Part shown: positions 50,570 through 60,517 of the stretch, piece by piece
Layout: each line of letters begins with the position of its first letter
Numbering within the stretch: position 1 is the first letter of the stretch
DNA from: Eukaryota sp. TZLM1-RC
Taxonomy: Eukaryota; Metamonada: BaSk clade
Direction: 5' to 3'
DNA length: 64,000 nt
Assembly: GCA_040285825.1 (NCBI GenBank)
Contig: JAUPSS010000008.1
Location: 620,001 to 684,000, forward strand
Made by a program: the position numbers and the translations under genes
The notes under the pieces: generated by a model
What the model saw: only the letters and a program-made list of their open reading frames with translations
Told to the model about the DNA's origin: nothing
Databases searched by the model: none

Positions 50570-52339
50570 TCATCCTTCCCCTTGAATTTCCTTCCACTTC
50601 ACTACATTATTCTCAACATTGGTTAATTGTTCATTGGCCAATTGTGGAAACAAAAACCAAATAGAGTTCAAAAGAGGACTAACAATGTGTTCAATGAAAC
50701 TGATTTGTAATGATGCCAAGTTCACTGCTGATTCCGATGTTTGTGGAAAGATTAAACTTTGCAGGCCATGAACCCTCTCTGTTTCACTTTGTCCTTTAAA
50801 CTCTGCTAAAAGAGAATCTGCCCAAAACTTGGCAATATGAAATTTTCTTGTGGGATTCCCGATATCACAACACTTCAGTATACTTTGGCAAACCAAAAGC
50901 CTATTGTCCAAAGAGGACGCAATACAATCTCTCAGATGTTCTCGTTGTTCAGCACCGGAAAGAGGCTCCCCAGAGCAAGATGCGCTTAAACCTTTGATCC
51001 TTTGACAAAAAGATACGTGATTCGCCATATCAGTGGCTAAAATGCATTGAACCAGCACTTGACGGAAGGAAGACCAGTCCTGAGAGGAAAGATGTGCGAC
51101 AAAGTTATTCTCTTCTTTCAATAGTAGTACAGAAGCTCTACTTGCATGATGATTCTCCAGTACAGAAAGATCATTGTAGAGGAAAGCAAGAGGGCTTTTG
51201 GACTGAATTAAAAACGCATTGTTGAGTCCAGGATGTTCAATGTCATGACATAAGCCAGCAGTCATTAAGGCCAATGCCATCAGAGGAGTAACAAACTGCT
51301 CAGGCAACGCATGCTTCAAGAACACAAAAACACCTTGTGAAACATCAACTGCATGATGGAAGTTGTGCTGAGATCAGAAAAAGAAAACTACAAACATAAG
51401 GATTTGCCTTATAATGACGAGAAACATCAAGTGTAAATGACCTCAACTTAGTCTCCTCAAGTTTGAATTCATATTTGAGACCAAGATTTTCCAGCATTGC
51501 TATCCAAAGACCACAAAGTTGAGAAGTTTTCATATCAGAAATGTCAAAGTCAGACCAGGACAAAAATAACTCAAGTGGGGGCGTGGGTGGTCTAGTAGCT
51601 CCCGATGAGCGACGACGTCTATAGATATCAACACTCTCAGGTTGCTGTATATCAAGACCCTCAAGCTCAAAAAGAAGATGAAAGAGGTCAAAATCACGAC
51701 TTTCAGACAATCCAGGTGATGTAATCTGCAACAGTTCAGAGACCCTTTGCTGAGCCTGCTTTGATTGTTGACTAAAAGAAGGCATATAAATCTAGAATTA
51801 GTTGATGTAAGAATACGCACGATATCTGACATGAGTGCCTTTAAAGATTCAGCCACTAGATCAAGCTTCTTCTTTAAGTTATCAACTTCTTTCATTGACT
51901 GATCATACTTTCTTTTATAGGTTCTTGCTTTAGCCTCTGCTTCTTTCAGTCGATCGGCAGGAACAACCGCAGCAGCTTTTTGTATGGCTTCTATTCGCCT
52001 TCGCACTGTTGCAAAAATTAACGGTTTTAGTAGATAATCAGTTGCCCCTTGCTCTATACAACGAATTACCATTTGAGGATCATCAAATGTACTCATAAGG
52101 ACAACTGGAATGTCCTTCATTCGCTGATCACCTTTGATTTGTTTAAGCATTTCATAACCATCCAGGATAGGCATCATGTAATCAGTAATTATAAGATCAA
52201 CAGAAGAGTGGCTACTCTCCAGTATATCAAGACCTTGTTGGCCATTTTCAGCTGTCAGAACTTCAGCCTTTGTTTGACGGCACATTGAAGCCACAGTAGA
52301 ACGAGTCACTGGGTCATCATCAACAACAAGAATACGCAT
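50570..52339 (-). CDS. Response regulator-cyclic nucleotide phosphodiesterase fusion (RegA-like)
   Basis: Three exons: 51821-52339, 51396-51791 and 50570-51367, separated by introns of 29 bp (51792-51820) and 28 bp (51368-51395), both phase 0; product about 570 residues. Residues ~1-120 form a receiver domain: RILVVDDDPVTR, phosphoacceptor Asp in LIITDYMMP, and the Lys in LLKPL. A coiled-coil linker follows. The C-terminal half is a class I PDE: HYKANPY joined to HNFHHAVDV across intron 2, metal-binding GLCHDIEHPGLNN, and KCCDIGNPTR. In Dictyostelium, RegA of this design hydrolyses cAMP under control of a phosphorelay. Here an equivalent link between histidine-kinase signalling and cyclic nucleotides is inferred; substrate (cAMP or cGMP) cannot be told. 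Confidence 0.9.
51368..51395 (-). other. 28-bp spliceosomal intron
   Basis: GTTTGT...CTGATCTCAG on the minus strand. Its removal joins KANPY to HNFHHAV, restoring the invariant first metal-binding His region of the PDE domain. Confidence 0.85.
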
Positions 52340-52781
52340 AACGAGGAGAATGCAGAAGAGATATCTGAAAAGTAGTAAGGCATATAGTTAGGGTATCAAA
52401 GATCAAAAAATCTAAAATAATTTTCGGAGGCAAGACTTTTTCTATCAATATTAGCTTCTTCAGTATTATTATTGCATCTTCTAGGCTTCTAAAGTTCCTT
52501 ACTTTCAAAAACATTTACATCACTGGTTGCATTTCAAACTATATTCATATAGTACATATAGTGTTGTATATCGGCTTGTAGAATTTGGGTTCTAACTATT
52601 TACAATTATGGTCATTGATTCATCACCATTGAGATATTATCATAAATCTGTGGTATTGAAATAGCATCAGAACAACTAATTGAAACCAAATTAAAAGAGG
52701 CGGGAGCACTTAAAGCAAATTAAAGAAAAGAATCATTTACATCAAAAATATCACATGTACAATTCAAAATAGAATTTGTTT
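52340..52781. other. Promoter/3' interval, no gene seen
   Basis: Lies between the RegA-like start and the stop of the next minus-strand gene. AT-rich; no motif I can defend. Confidence 0.4.
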
Positions 52782-53375
52782 TTACAATTCACTAAAAGGA
52801 TGATTAGTATCAATTCCATCATCATCATCATCCATGACTTGTGAATCTGCGATCCCTGTTAAGCATGAGAGAAAGTTGGGCTTCTTTTTAACATTCCCGT
52901 GTACAAAAAGAGACGACAGGGACCGTGAACGATTAAGGGGAGAGTCGTGACCTGGGATTTTAGACTCATCACCGGGTACTTTCGGAGGAACATCTGGAGG
53001 AGACACCTTAGGATACAGATTATGGTTATAATCAGGCGGATTATTTGGTTGAAGGGTCCTCAAGCTTTGTGAACGTTGAAGAGCCTTTTCAGATGTTAGA
53101 AGAGCATGTGGCTCTAGAGCTGTACTTGAAGGACTTTTCTTCAGAGAATCTCGGTTTAGATAGCTGGCGTTCATCAGTCGCATGCTATTTGGAAGGTTTT
53201 TATCTTCTGAGACACTATGGGTTCGATGTTGATAATAATAGGGTTCAGCAGAAAGTGTTTGAATGAGATTCCGACTCGATGTGTTACGATATCGCGGAGG
53301 GATCCATTGATGTCGACTAGTTGTATTAGATGTGGATGTGGAAAAACCGATGGCTGAGGCAGACCTTGAAAGCAT
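52782..53375 (-). CDS. Ser/Pro-rich protein of unknown function
   Basis: 197 residues from ATG 53375 (MLSRSASAIGFSTST). It is low in hydrophobics, with repeated R-S-x-S motifs (SQSLRTLQPNN; NRSRSLSSLFVHG) that look like phosphorylation or 14-3-3 sites, a proline segment (SPPDVPPKVPG) and an acidic end (DDDDDGIDTNHPFSEL). It reads as an intrinsically disordered protein. No family recognised; same strand as the RegA-like gene downstream. Confidence 0.6.
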   Translation of the reverse strand: MLSRSASAIGFSTSTSNTTSRHQWIPPRYRNTSSRNLIQTLSAEPYYYQHRTHSVSEDKNLPNSMRLMNASYLNRDSLKKSPSSTALEPHALLTSEKALQRSQSLRTLQPNNPPDYNHNLYPKVSPPDVPPKVPGDESKIPGHDSPLNRSRSLSSLFVHGNVKKKPNFLSCLTGIADSQVMDDDDDGIDTNHPFSEL

Positions 53376-53544
53376 CGTATATTTCTGTTTTGGGAAACAT
53401 TTCACCTGTCTGTGCACTCTTTATCTGAAATGACAATTTCCAATACTTCAACCACATTCACATGTCTAAACTTAACCATCCAGAGATGATCGGCTTAGAT
53501 CAAAATACGTTAGATTTGAAGACTCTTATTGAGGTCTTCTGAAA

Positions 53545-53990
53545 GTTAGGGGTCATGTGTTCAGAAAGTACTCGCTGACTGCAATCTTCCACTGGTTTCT
53601 TGATGCAGAGATTTCTCTTGACCAAGCCATTCCACATTCTGGACATGTAAAATAGGCTTCAGACTTTTTCTCGATTGTCTATGAAGTAAAGGTCTTCATG
53701 GAAAACTTTGCAACAGTTCACTTTGGCAGTTCTTGAAACATTTCACATGTGAGTCCAAATCCAAATGCATTTACCAAACCTACTCCAGATATGGTCGTTG
53801 ATTGTTTTATTTATTCCTTTTTTTACAACTGTTATTGAAGGTTTTTCGACAATTAATTGGAAATGATGATGAAAAAAGCGCAGTTTCATTTCATCAAGAA
53901 TACGGATTACTTGATGTAGATGTTCAGCCAGATATTCTGTATTATCATTTTGCCACAAATCAGTAGTTTTGATTTGTTCTGACAGTTGAG
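53545..53990 (-). pseudogene. Family A Fanzor-like remnant
   Basis: The minus strand near 53560-53740 encodes broken TAKVNCCKVFHEDLY, then FTCPECGMAWSREISASRNQ and KIAVSEYF, the zinc ribbon plus RuvC-III of family A (Asp replaced by Glu in SREIS). Upstream sequence to about 53990 is too decayed to read. No RuvC-I seen. Confidence 0.65.
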
Positions 53991-54030
53991 CATTTTCTTT
54001 CTTTCAATAGAAACTTTAGACGACCCACCT

Positions 54031-54636
54031 TTATTTACAATTTTCTATAAAAATTTCAAGTTCTACTCTTGAAACGAAATTGTGAATTTCAGTTTGAAAC
54101 AGTTTAGAAAATACATTTTCAATGCTATTGATTCCTCCTTTAACAATATACAAAGACTGAATTACCTTTCTTAAATCTATAGTTAAGAATGGCCCTAATC
54201 CAGTCTCGCTAAACCATCTATGAAACCACAAAGGGCTGTGAGGAATATAGTTGGTTAGTTGGAATTCTGGTTCAATTTGCAACACTTTACAGCGTTGAAT
54301 AAAAAAAGGAAAAAAGAATTCATCTGTGTTGTAGCCAATAAGTAACCCAGGCTTAACGTTAATCAATAAGTCAAAAACTGAACTAATTATATCATTCTCT
54401 GATGAACATAAGTGGATAGAACAGTCCTCTAATTCAGGAATCGCTTTTGTGGAGAAGAAGTGTGACTCTTTATTAAATTGAAATGCATAGGAATGATTCA
54501 AACAAAAAAGAAGAGACTCAAGACAAATAGACATTGATTGAACCTTTGGCTCATAGGAAGAAAACTTTGCCATTTTACCTATGTTATTATTGTTTAGGTT
54601 AGGAGCAACATCAAGGGTTTTAAGTTTTGTAGACAA
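54031..54636 (-). CDS. Family B DNA polymerase exonuclease-like fragment
   Basis: A 201-residue frame with the pattern of a B-family 3'-5' exonuclease domain. LINVKPGLLIGYNTDEFFFPFFIQRC resembles Exo II (D-P-D-x-x-x-G-Y-N-x-x-x-F-D-x-P-x-x-x-x-R), and FLTIDLRKVIQSLYIVKGGINSIENVF resembles the following iDl...ysL..v segment. The Asp of the F-D pair is replaced by Phe, so activity is doubtful. No polymerase palm follows; a family A Fanzor remnant lies directly downstream. It could be an isolated exon, a pseudogene, or part of a Maverick-like element. Confidence 0.4.
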   Translation of the reverse strand: MSTKLKTLDVAPNLNNNNIGKMAKFSSYEPKVQSMSICLESLLFCLNHSYAFQFNKESHFFSTKAIPELEDCSIHLCSSENDIISSVFDLLINVKPGLLIGYNTDEFFFPFFIQRCKVLQIEPEFQLTNYIPHSPLWFHRWFSETGLGPFLTIDLRKVIQSLYIVKGGINSIENVFSKLFQTEIHNFVSRVELEIFIENCK

Positions 54637-54943
54637 GTATTGATGGTAGAGGTAAAGTTCATAATTTAAAGAAGCGACGTAGATGATATTCGTCTCACCT
54701 CAGACATGGAAGATCATTTCCACTTGTTAATGGTCTTCATCAACTGTAAAGTACTATAAATACTTCGTGTAATTGATAAAGTCGTTTATACAGACTCTAG
54801 AGAATATAACAATGTCAGGAGGGCGACAGAGACCCAGTTGGATGTCCGATGGAAAGAATAGGGAAAGGAGAAAACGTGACTTGCAATATTTGCAATTCAC
54901 TTGATTCCATTTTTTGCTTCACCTGTTCATCCACTACTAGTCG

Positions 54944-56237
54944 ATGTCATGCATCACACTTCAGCTTGGTCAATATGGTAATCAGCTGGGCTCCTCTTTT
55001 CTACAATCTATGCTTCAACAATGCAGTAAAGAGTTGTTGGATTATAACAATACGTTTTTCCGTACATCCAAATCCAATCCTTCAGTATGACTTGTGTGTT
55101 CGACTCACCCTTGCTTCTTATTCCACGTACTATTTTGGCTGACTTGGAACCTAAAGTAGTTGAAACAGTAGCAGCTACACAAAGTAATTACTGTAAATAC
55201 GATCCTACCAATATGTTTTGCTCAGCTGGTGGCGCCTCTAACAACTGGGCACTGGGCTACTTTTCTTCCATGGCTCTACATTCAATCATGGACCTTGTCA
55301 GAAGGGAAGCAGAAAGGGCTGACAATCTCAGTACCATTATGCTTCTCCAATCTCTCAGTGGGGGAACTGGATCAGGCTTAGGATCTGCACTCATGGAAGC
55401 ACTTGCAGATGAGTTTCATGACTCGTTTCTCCTATCCCAAGTGATCTTTCCTTACTCTTCTGGTGAGGTAATTGTCCATTCCTTCAACTCTGCCTTGACA
55501 CTGGCCAAACTTCTAGATTGTTGCGATGGAGTTATTACAGCATCCAATGATACCCTTAGTTCCATAGTGTCTCGGTCATTACACATCAAGAATCCTTCAT
55601 TTGCTGACCTCAATTCACTTTTGTCCCACAATCTAGGCACAGTGTTTTTCCCAGGATCCAATAATCTTTCCCTTAATCAATTGGTCGGTAATGTATTCAC
55701 TAATCCTGGGTTGAAGATGGCTTCTGTGTTTGTCAACCCTATTGTCTGTCTTTGTTTTCCTTCTCATCTTAGATTGCTTCTAAAGTTTTAGAGTTTACAA
55801 AGAACAAGTGGGAAACTTTGATTTCGAATCAAGTTCAAATGGTTGCTTCAGGGAACATGATTGGGGAATCAGTAGATTACAATCGAAAAGATTTGATTTT
55901 CTCTTCAGCTGGTAATTTATGGGGCAACCATTCCAACCACTATGTTCCACTGGTCCAGAACTGTTTCTCCAGCAAGTTGTCGTCATCTTCTCCTTCACAC
56001 TCTTGTTTTGGAAGTTGTGATCAACAGTTTCTTGGTGTAGAGAAGCTTGTAGGTTCGTTGGCAGTCTCTAGTTGTCAAGCTGACTTTCTAGAACCAGTTT
56101 GTCGAAGAGCTTCTCTTCTTTTGAGTTCTAATTCTTATGTTCATCATTATGAACGATATGGGATAGGGGGTTGTGAATTGAGAAATGCTATTGCAGTTTT
56201 GGAGTCTGTGAAGGGTAATTATGGCGATTTGAGGTAA
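54944..56237 (+). CDS. TUBD1: Delta-tubulin
   Basis: Three exons. Exon 1 from ATG 54944 reads MSCITLQLGQYGNQLGSSF, the tubulin N-terminus. Intron 1 ends at 55085 (TTCAG); the best start is 55054 (32 bp). Exon 2 has RTILADLEPKVV, the GTP-binding SLSGGTGSGLGSAL and VIFPYSSGEVIVHSFNSALTL. Intron 2 is 55726-55772 (47 bp, ending TTCTCATCTTAG). Exon 3 ends NSYVHHYERYGIGGCELRNA...NYGDLR. Divergence from alpha/beta/gamma tubulin and the SSGEVIVHSFNS and FADLNSLLSHNLGTVFFP segments fit delta. The product is about 404 residues. Delta-tubulin is needed for triplet microtubules in centrioles, so its presence supports a ciliated organism. Confidence 0.85.
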
Positions 56238-56878
56238 TTTCCTGATTAACTGTTGAATCCAAACAAGTTGTAGATCCCTGAAACCTTTGCCCAGCTTCTT
56301 GGTATGAATTTGGGGTAATCCTGGCTTCGAAGCCACATTCATCCAAATGACTCGATGTTTATGCATTTAAGTAAGGGTTGAGAGGTGACTCTAAGAGGAC
56401 AGTTTGTCTTTGAGAAAAAGGGGACTAACTAATGGAAAGATACGTGCCGGCTTTTATCAGTTAATATTATAGGCATCAAAAGCAAACTAATTCAGCTTTC
56501 ACCTGTAATTAAATATTTCTTAAGTGGTGATAAGGACAAATTAATTTATTAAGATTGTTTTCATATTCATTTGTTAGTGTAATATAGAGTTTCATCATTC
56601 TAATTTAACTGACTACAAAATTATGTTTTGATCTTTCTCCAGATATAAACAAGTTGACTTGGATTGTTATTTTTATATAGTTTGATATTTTGTGTTAGCA
56701 ATCTTCATAGACTACCATTTTGGATAAATTCCAAGTAAAGTACTTAAATTGATTCACAATTGCACAATTTCTTTTAGAGAAATAATTTCATTCTGTTATA
56801 GAAATGAATTGATGAAAATTGTATAAAAAACATGAAATTGCAAGACTAAACAAAAAACTAAACACTCAAAATAAAACA
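56238..56878. other. Intergenic between convergent genes
   Basis: 640 bp between the delta-tubulin and RRS1 stops. AT-rich with short frames only. A GT...AG pair at 56234-56273 could add a short extra exon to delta-tubulin, but the gain is only about ten codons. Confidence 0.4.
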
Positions 56879-57723
56879 TCATCTTTTTGACCTTCTCTTT
56901 CTATTAGTCTGTTCATTCATTAAATTAGCAGCTCTGTCCTTATCAATCGGATCTTTCTTGGACAAAATATGACCAAGCACTTTCTTTTGCTTTTCACGTT
57001 CTTCAAAAGATACCTCATCTTGACTACCAACTTTGTTTGTATTTTTTCTCTTGTGATCTGGTTCACCTTTTCGTCTGTTATCAAACTTACCCATAGAAGC
57101 AGTAGCTACAGAAGTGACTTTAATAGCAGATTCCAAAGCAATACGACGCTTATCTCCAGCAGTCATATTCCGTTTTTCATTCTTCAGTTGGTTTTGCTTG
57201 TTACGTTTGACACGATCTTTCTTTTCCTGTTCTGCTTCGGTGAATGGATCAGATCCAGGAAGATCGGTCGGTTTAGCTTCAATAAAAGCAACATCAGCAA
57301 GTGTTCCTGCACGCTTGTAACCGTGACGTGGCATGAGCTCACCAGTGACATCATCAAGAACCATGCGGTCTTCTGGGGTGAGATGAATGATGATGACATG
57401 CTTTTGGTCTTTTGGATTCCTTTACGTTTGGCAAATTCTTCCCATTTGGTGGGTGGCTTGGGTTTAGGAATTGGTTTAGCTCGAGGGAGCTTTGTTGTTC
57501 TTTTTGGTAAATCAACTACCCTTCCCACATCTTCCTGTTCCTGACTTAGGGGAAGAGAGAACAGTTTGTTGACAAGCATCTGTGTGATATCCCGAGACCT
57601 AGATAAGACATCTTTAAAAGGAACAGGATGATGATCAAAAGCACAACGAGCACCTATATCGAATTCAACACCAACATGTTCAACGTTGACAAGAGCTGCA
57701 GCTTCTTCGAAAGTAGAAGTCAT
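56879..57723 (-). CDS. RRS1: Ribosome biogenesis regulatory protein RRS1
   Basis: Two exons (57402-57723 and 56879-57372), 271 residues. Exon 1 contains FDIGARCAFDHHPV and KLPRAKPIPKPKPPTKWEEF followed by AKRKGI, the RRS1 signature. Exon 2 continues KKDRMVLDDVTGELMPRHGYKR and ends in a Lys/Arg-rich tail. The 29-bp intron (57373-57401) begins GC and ends AG on the minus strand (GCATGT...CACCCCAG). Rrs1 joins 5S RNP (with Rpf2, L5 and L11) to pre-60S particles in the nucleolus. Divergent from LST8 with about 110 bp between starts, so the promoter region is shared. Confidence 0.92.
57373..57401 (-). other. 29-bp GC-AG intron in RRS1
   Basis: Removal joins KGIQKTK to KDRMVLDDV exactly as in RRS1 proteins. 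No GT start of the required length modulo 3 is available, so the 5' splice site is GC. Confidence 0.8.
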
Positions 57724-57831
57724 TTTTACAAAAATGGGCTATAATGATATGATGAGGGACTGAGTTTTTGGAAATAACAACAACTCCTCTGAACCACAAT
57801 TCTCTGTCAAGACCTGCTCAGCTTTAAGCTT

Positions 57832-58908
57832 ATGTCATCATCTGAGGTTATTCTTGCATCTGCCGGGCTTGACAATACTATATGCACCTGGAGTCTTCCC
57901 TCAATTACTCGACATCGGTCCTTTGCATGTACAAAAGGACCAATAGGTTGTCTTGATCTTTCACTTGACGCAAAATACCTGTCAGTGGGTGCATGTCTTC
58001 AACTTCACATATTTGATAGAAATGCATCACCAGGGAATGTAACCCCGGCTTTTGTCCTCCATGAAGGTGGACATGTTTCAGCTGTCAGCTGTATCGGCCA
58101 TTTTAACACACCTAGATTAATGTTATACACAGCAGGTGATGATTGTGGTGTTCGCATCTGGGATGCAGGGGCCAGACAAGCTTCCATGCAAACAACACTT
58201 CCTACTTCTATACATCATGGAATCCCTCTCTCTCCACAAAGGTCTCTTTCATCCATGCTGTTTGCTGGTGATGACGGTGCTCTCTACCATTGGAGTATTG
58301 AAACTAACTCAGTCTCAAAAGCTTTTGCTTTCCCCTCCACCACAGCTATCCCGTCTGATCTCCCTCCTCGCAATCCCCCCTCTTGCACTAAGCTTGCCAT
58401 CTGCCACGAAACCAACATCATTGCAGTGGGTCTCGCCGATGGTAATGTTGCGCTCTTCAAACTCCCCTATTCTGGTTCTCTCCCTGACGAATGGCTTGGT
58501 CCCCATATCCTCACCACCTCCTCTTCCTTTGTTACTTCTCTCAACATTTCCTCATTCCCAACTGAACAGGGAAGTATATTGTTGACTGTTGCTGGTATTA
58601 ACGGTCAGGTTTCCTTCTACAAGGTTGTTCCTACCAGTTTAGATAGTGAGTCTTGCGATTTGTTTTCCTTTTCCCAGCTGAGAATGTTCAACTCCCAGAC
58701 GCTTGATCCCGTTCTTGATTCAACACTGACCAATGATGGGGAGCATCTGTTCGCTGCTTCTCTTGATGGAAGAGTTTACTGGTATAGAGTTTTGAATGAA
58801 GAAGGTGATGTCAAGCCTTATTTGTTTTACGATAGGATACGGCATTCTGATTCTGATTCAAAGGGCATCTGCTCTCTATCAATGAGAGATGTTGTTCGAA
58901 AATGGTGA
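57832..58908 (+). CDS. LST8: WD40 protein, LST8 (TOR complex subunit) type
   Basis: 358 residues forming WD repeats throughout. The start VILASAGLDNTICTWSLPS, the following LDLSLDAKYLSVGACLQLHIFD and LYTAGDDCGVRIWDAGA match the first three blades of LST8 in order and spacing. Later blades are less regular (LFAGDDGALYHWSIET; IIAVGLADGNVALFKLP; LFAASLDGRVYWYRV). LST8 stabilises the TOR kinase domain in both TOR complexes. It is a little longer than typical LST8 (about 310-330) with insertions between blades 4 and 5. Single exon; shares a short divergent upstream region with RRS1. Confidence 0.75.
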   Translation: MSSSEVILASAGLDNTICTWSLPSITRHRSFACTKGPIGCLDLSLDAKYLSVGACLQLHIFDRNASPGNVTPAFVLHEGGHVSAVSCIGHFNTPRLMLYTAGDDCGVRIWDAGARQASMQTTLPTSIHHGIPLSPQRSLSSMLFAGDDGALYHWSIETNSVSKAFAFPSTTAIPSDLPPRNPPSCTKLAICHETNIIAVGLADGNVALFKLPYSGSLPDEWLGPHILTTSSSFVTSLNISSFPTEQGSILLTVAGINGQVSFYKVVPTSLDSESCDLFSFSQLRMFNSQTLDPVLDSTLTNDGEHLFAASLDGRVYWYRVLNEEGDVKPYLFYDRIRHSDSDSKGICSLSMRDVVRKW

Positions 58909-58951
58909 ATTATAGAAGTATTTATATTATTTATATTTATTAATTTACACA

Positions 58952-59788
58952 CTATTTTGAGTTTATCCAATGTTTTAAAATAGTTTCATTAGACTCATTT
59001 ACAAATTGTTTGATTTCATCCCAAACAAGCCTCCCTAGTCCAAATAACAAAATATTCCAAGTTGTTTTAAAATCTGGGGAACTTTTAAAATCAACAATGA
59101 TTGATGAATTTGGTGACAACTTGGCAGGTCGCTTCCAGTTAAAAGCGATATCCAAATAATAAAGTCTATTTGATTCATCTAAATTGTTTACTTTTTCTAC
59201 AAACAATTCATACAATGACCAAACTTCATAGTGTTCAGTAACTCTGCGTTTAGGAAGGGGCCATTCATCTACTGATGATAAAACGATAATCAACAATTCA
59301 AGGCTTGGATTCGAGAATTGCTTCAACGTTTTGACAGAGATAAGATTAAATGGATATCTGGAGAAAAGAACTTGGTAGAAAATTTCTCTGTGTTCTAGAG
59401 AAGCTACCATTGGAATAAGTTCATCATAACTTTTGTTACCTCGATGACATTGCACAACTGTCTTGTAGAAATTATCCCAGCTAGACATTGATAGTGGACA
59501 ATCAAGCCCGAATGGTATTAGTGTTCCCATAAACTCATTGGGTGAGAAAGATGTACGATCAAGCAGAAGAAGATGAGATGCAATTAAGGAAATGACAAAA
59601 TCTTGATCATGATCTGACTCAATCAAGTATTGAATTGTTCTGATAGCCTTGCAGAAAACACGGATAGGATCACCGACGTTTGACCAATGTTGAAGTAAAG
59701 CGTCAACAGGGTTGTTGACGAAATCATGTATTAGAGTATTGATCTTGGGGTCATGCGGACTCAAAACGTTATGTTTTTTTGTCACCAT
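58952..59788 (-). CDS. Unknown protein
   Basis: From ATG 59788 (MVTKKHNVLSPHDPKINTLI) the frame gives 278 residues, mostly helical, with alternating hydrophobics (HDFVNNPVDALLQHW; LIESDHDQDFVISLIASHLLL; LELLIIVLSSVDEWPLP). It may be an alpha-solenoid type protein. An upstream extension of the same frame to 59959 lies in antisense retrotransposon sequence and is excluded. No family recognised. The R2 fragment at 59855 sits about 70 bp upstream. Confidence 0.6.
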   Translation of the reverse strand: MVTKKHNVLSPHDPKINTLIHDFVNNPVDALLQHWSNVGDPIRVFCKAIRTIQYLIESDHDQDFVISLIASHLLLLDRTSFSPNEFMGTLIPFGLDCPLSMSSWDNFYKTVVQCHRGNKSYDELIPMVASLEHREIFYQVLFSRYPFNLISVKTLKQFSNPSLELLIIVLSSVDEWPLPKRRVTEHYEVWSLYELFVEKVNNLDESNRLYYLDIAFNWKRPAKLSPNSSIIVDFKSSPDFKTTWNILLFGLGRLVWDEIKQFVNESNETILKHWINSK

Positions 59789-59854
59789 GTGGAGTTTGGT
59801 GAAATGGATTTCTATTGTGTCTTCTAATTTTGAATTTGAAAACTCAAATCTACG

Positions 59855-60385
59855 CTTTGTCTCTGAATAATTTTGGTTCTGATGATAGAGGTGATGTATA
59901 CTGTGATTGGATTGATAATTCTGAAGCAATTGTTGACTTTGTCTCATGTAATGTTGCAAATGATACTTTGGTTCACAGAAAACTTAATCCTGTGACTGCT
60001 CTTGATTTTAAAGCAAATGAAAAACATAGAAAATATGACAAAGATATCGAAGAGGCTAATTCTGGTAGAAACACACCACTAGTTTTTATTGCTTTCCCAT
60101 TTTCGATAAACGGTAGACTATCAGTAGAAGCAGAAAATTTGATGAATGACTTCCAAAAAATGGTTCAAGAAGAAACAATGAAAAGATTTGACATTTTTTA
60201 TGGCGTTCTCGGATTCAATTTGCCATTATTAATAGATTACCTCGGTTTTTCTATCGAATAAGAGAAGCTTTAGCTAGACAGCAAGCAGATCAAGATTTTG
60301 TAGAGGAAATCTTGGTTCAATGACAGTCGTCCCATTAGTTATGAATTAATTTATTAAGTGTGCGGGTTCAATAAATATCAATCTA
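59855..60385 (+). mobile_element. R2-family retrotransposon, 5'-truncated but open copy
   Basis: Open frame through SLNNFGSDDRGDVYCDWIDN, SEAIVDFVSCNVANDTLVHR, HRKYDKDIEEANSGRNTPLV and FIAFPFSINGRLSVEAENLM to the stop at 60261. The conserved 3' tail follows, ending near 60385. It begins within the endonuclease region. It is the reference for the intact sequence interrupted at 42072-43174. Confidence 0.85.
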
Positions 60386-60517
60386 CACTGTTTTCATTGG
60401 AAATGCATAATTATAATTATTACTTTCAATCATCATTCAAACTTATTCCAAGAACTTACATTCCTGTTGAGATCGTCCATAGACGTTCTAGAATCCTCGA
60501 ATAATTGGCCACCAATC

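Noticed and set aside
53045-53266. 73-codon plus-strand frame opposite the Ser-rich protein
   Set aside because: Antisense shadow of a longer frame with coherent composition; no recognisable domain.
55452-55661. Minus-strand frame within delta-tubulin
   Set aside because: Overlaps conserved tubulin coding sequence.
59789-59959. N-terminal extension of the unknown protein ending at 58952
   Set aside because: The extra 57 codons are antisense to the R2 endonuclease region, so they reflect the retrotransposon rather than the host gene.
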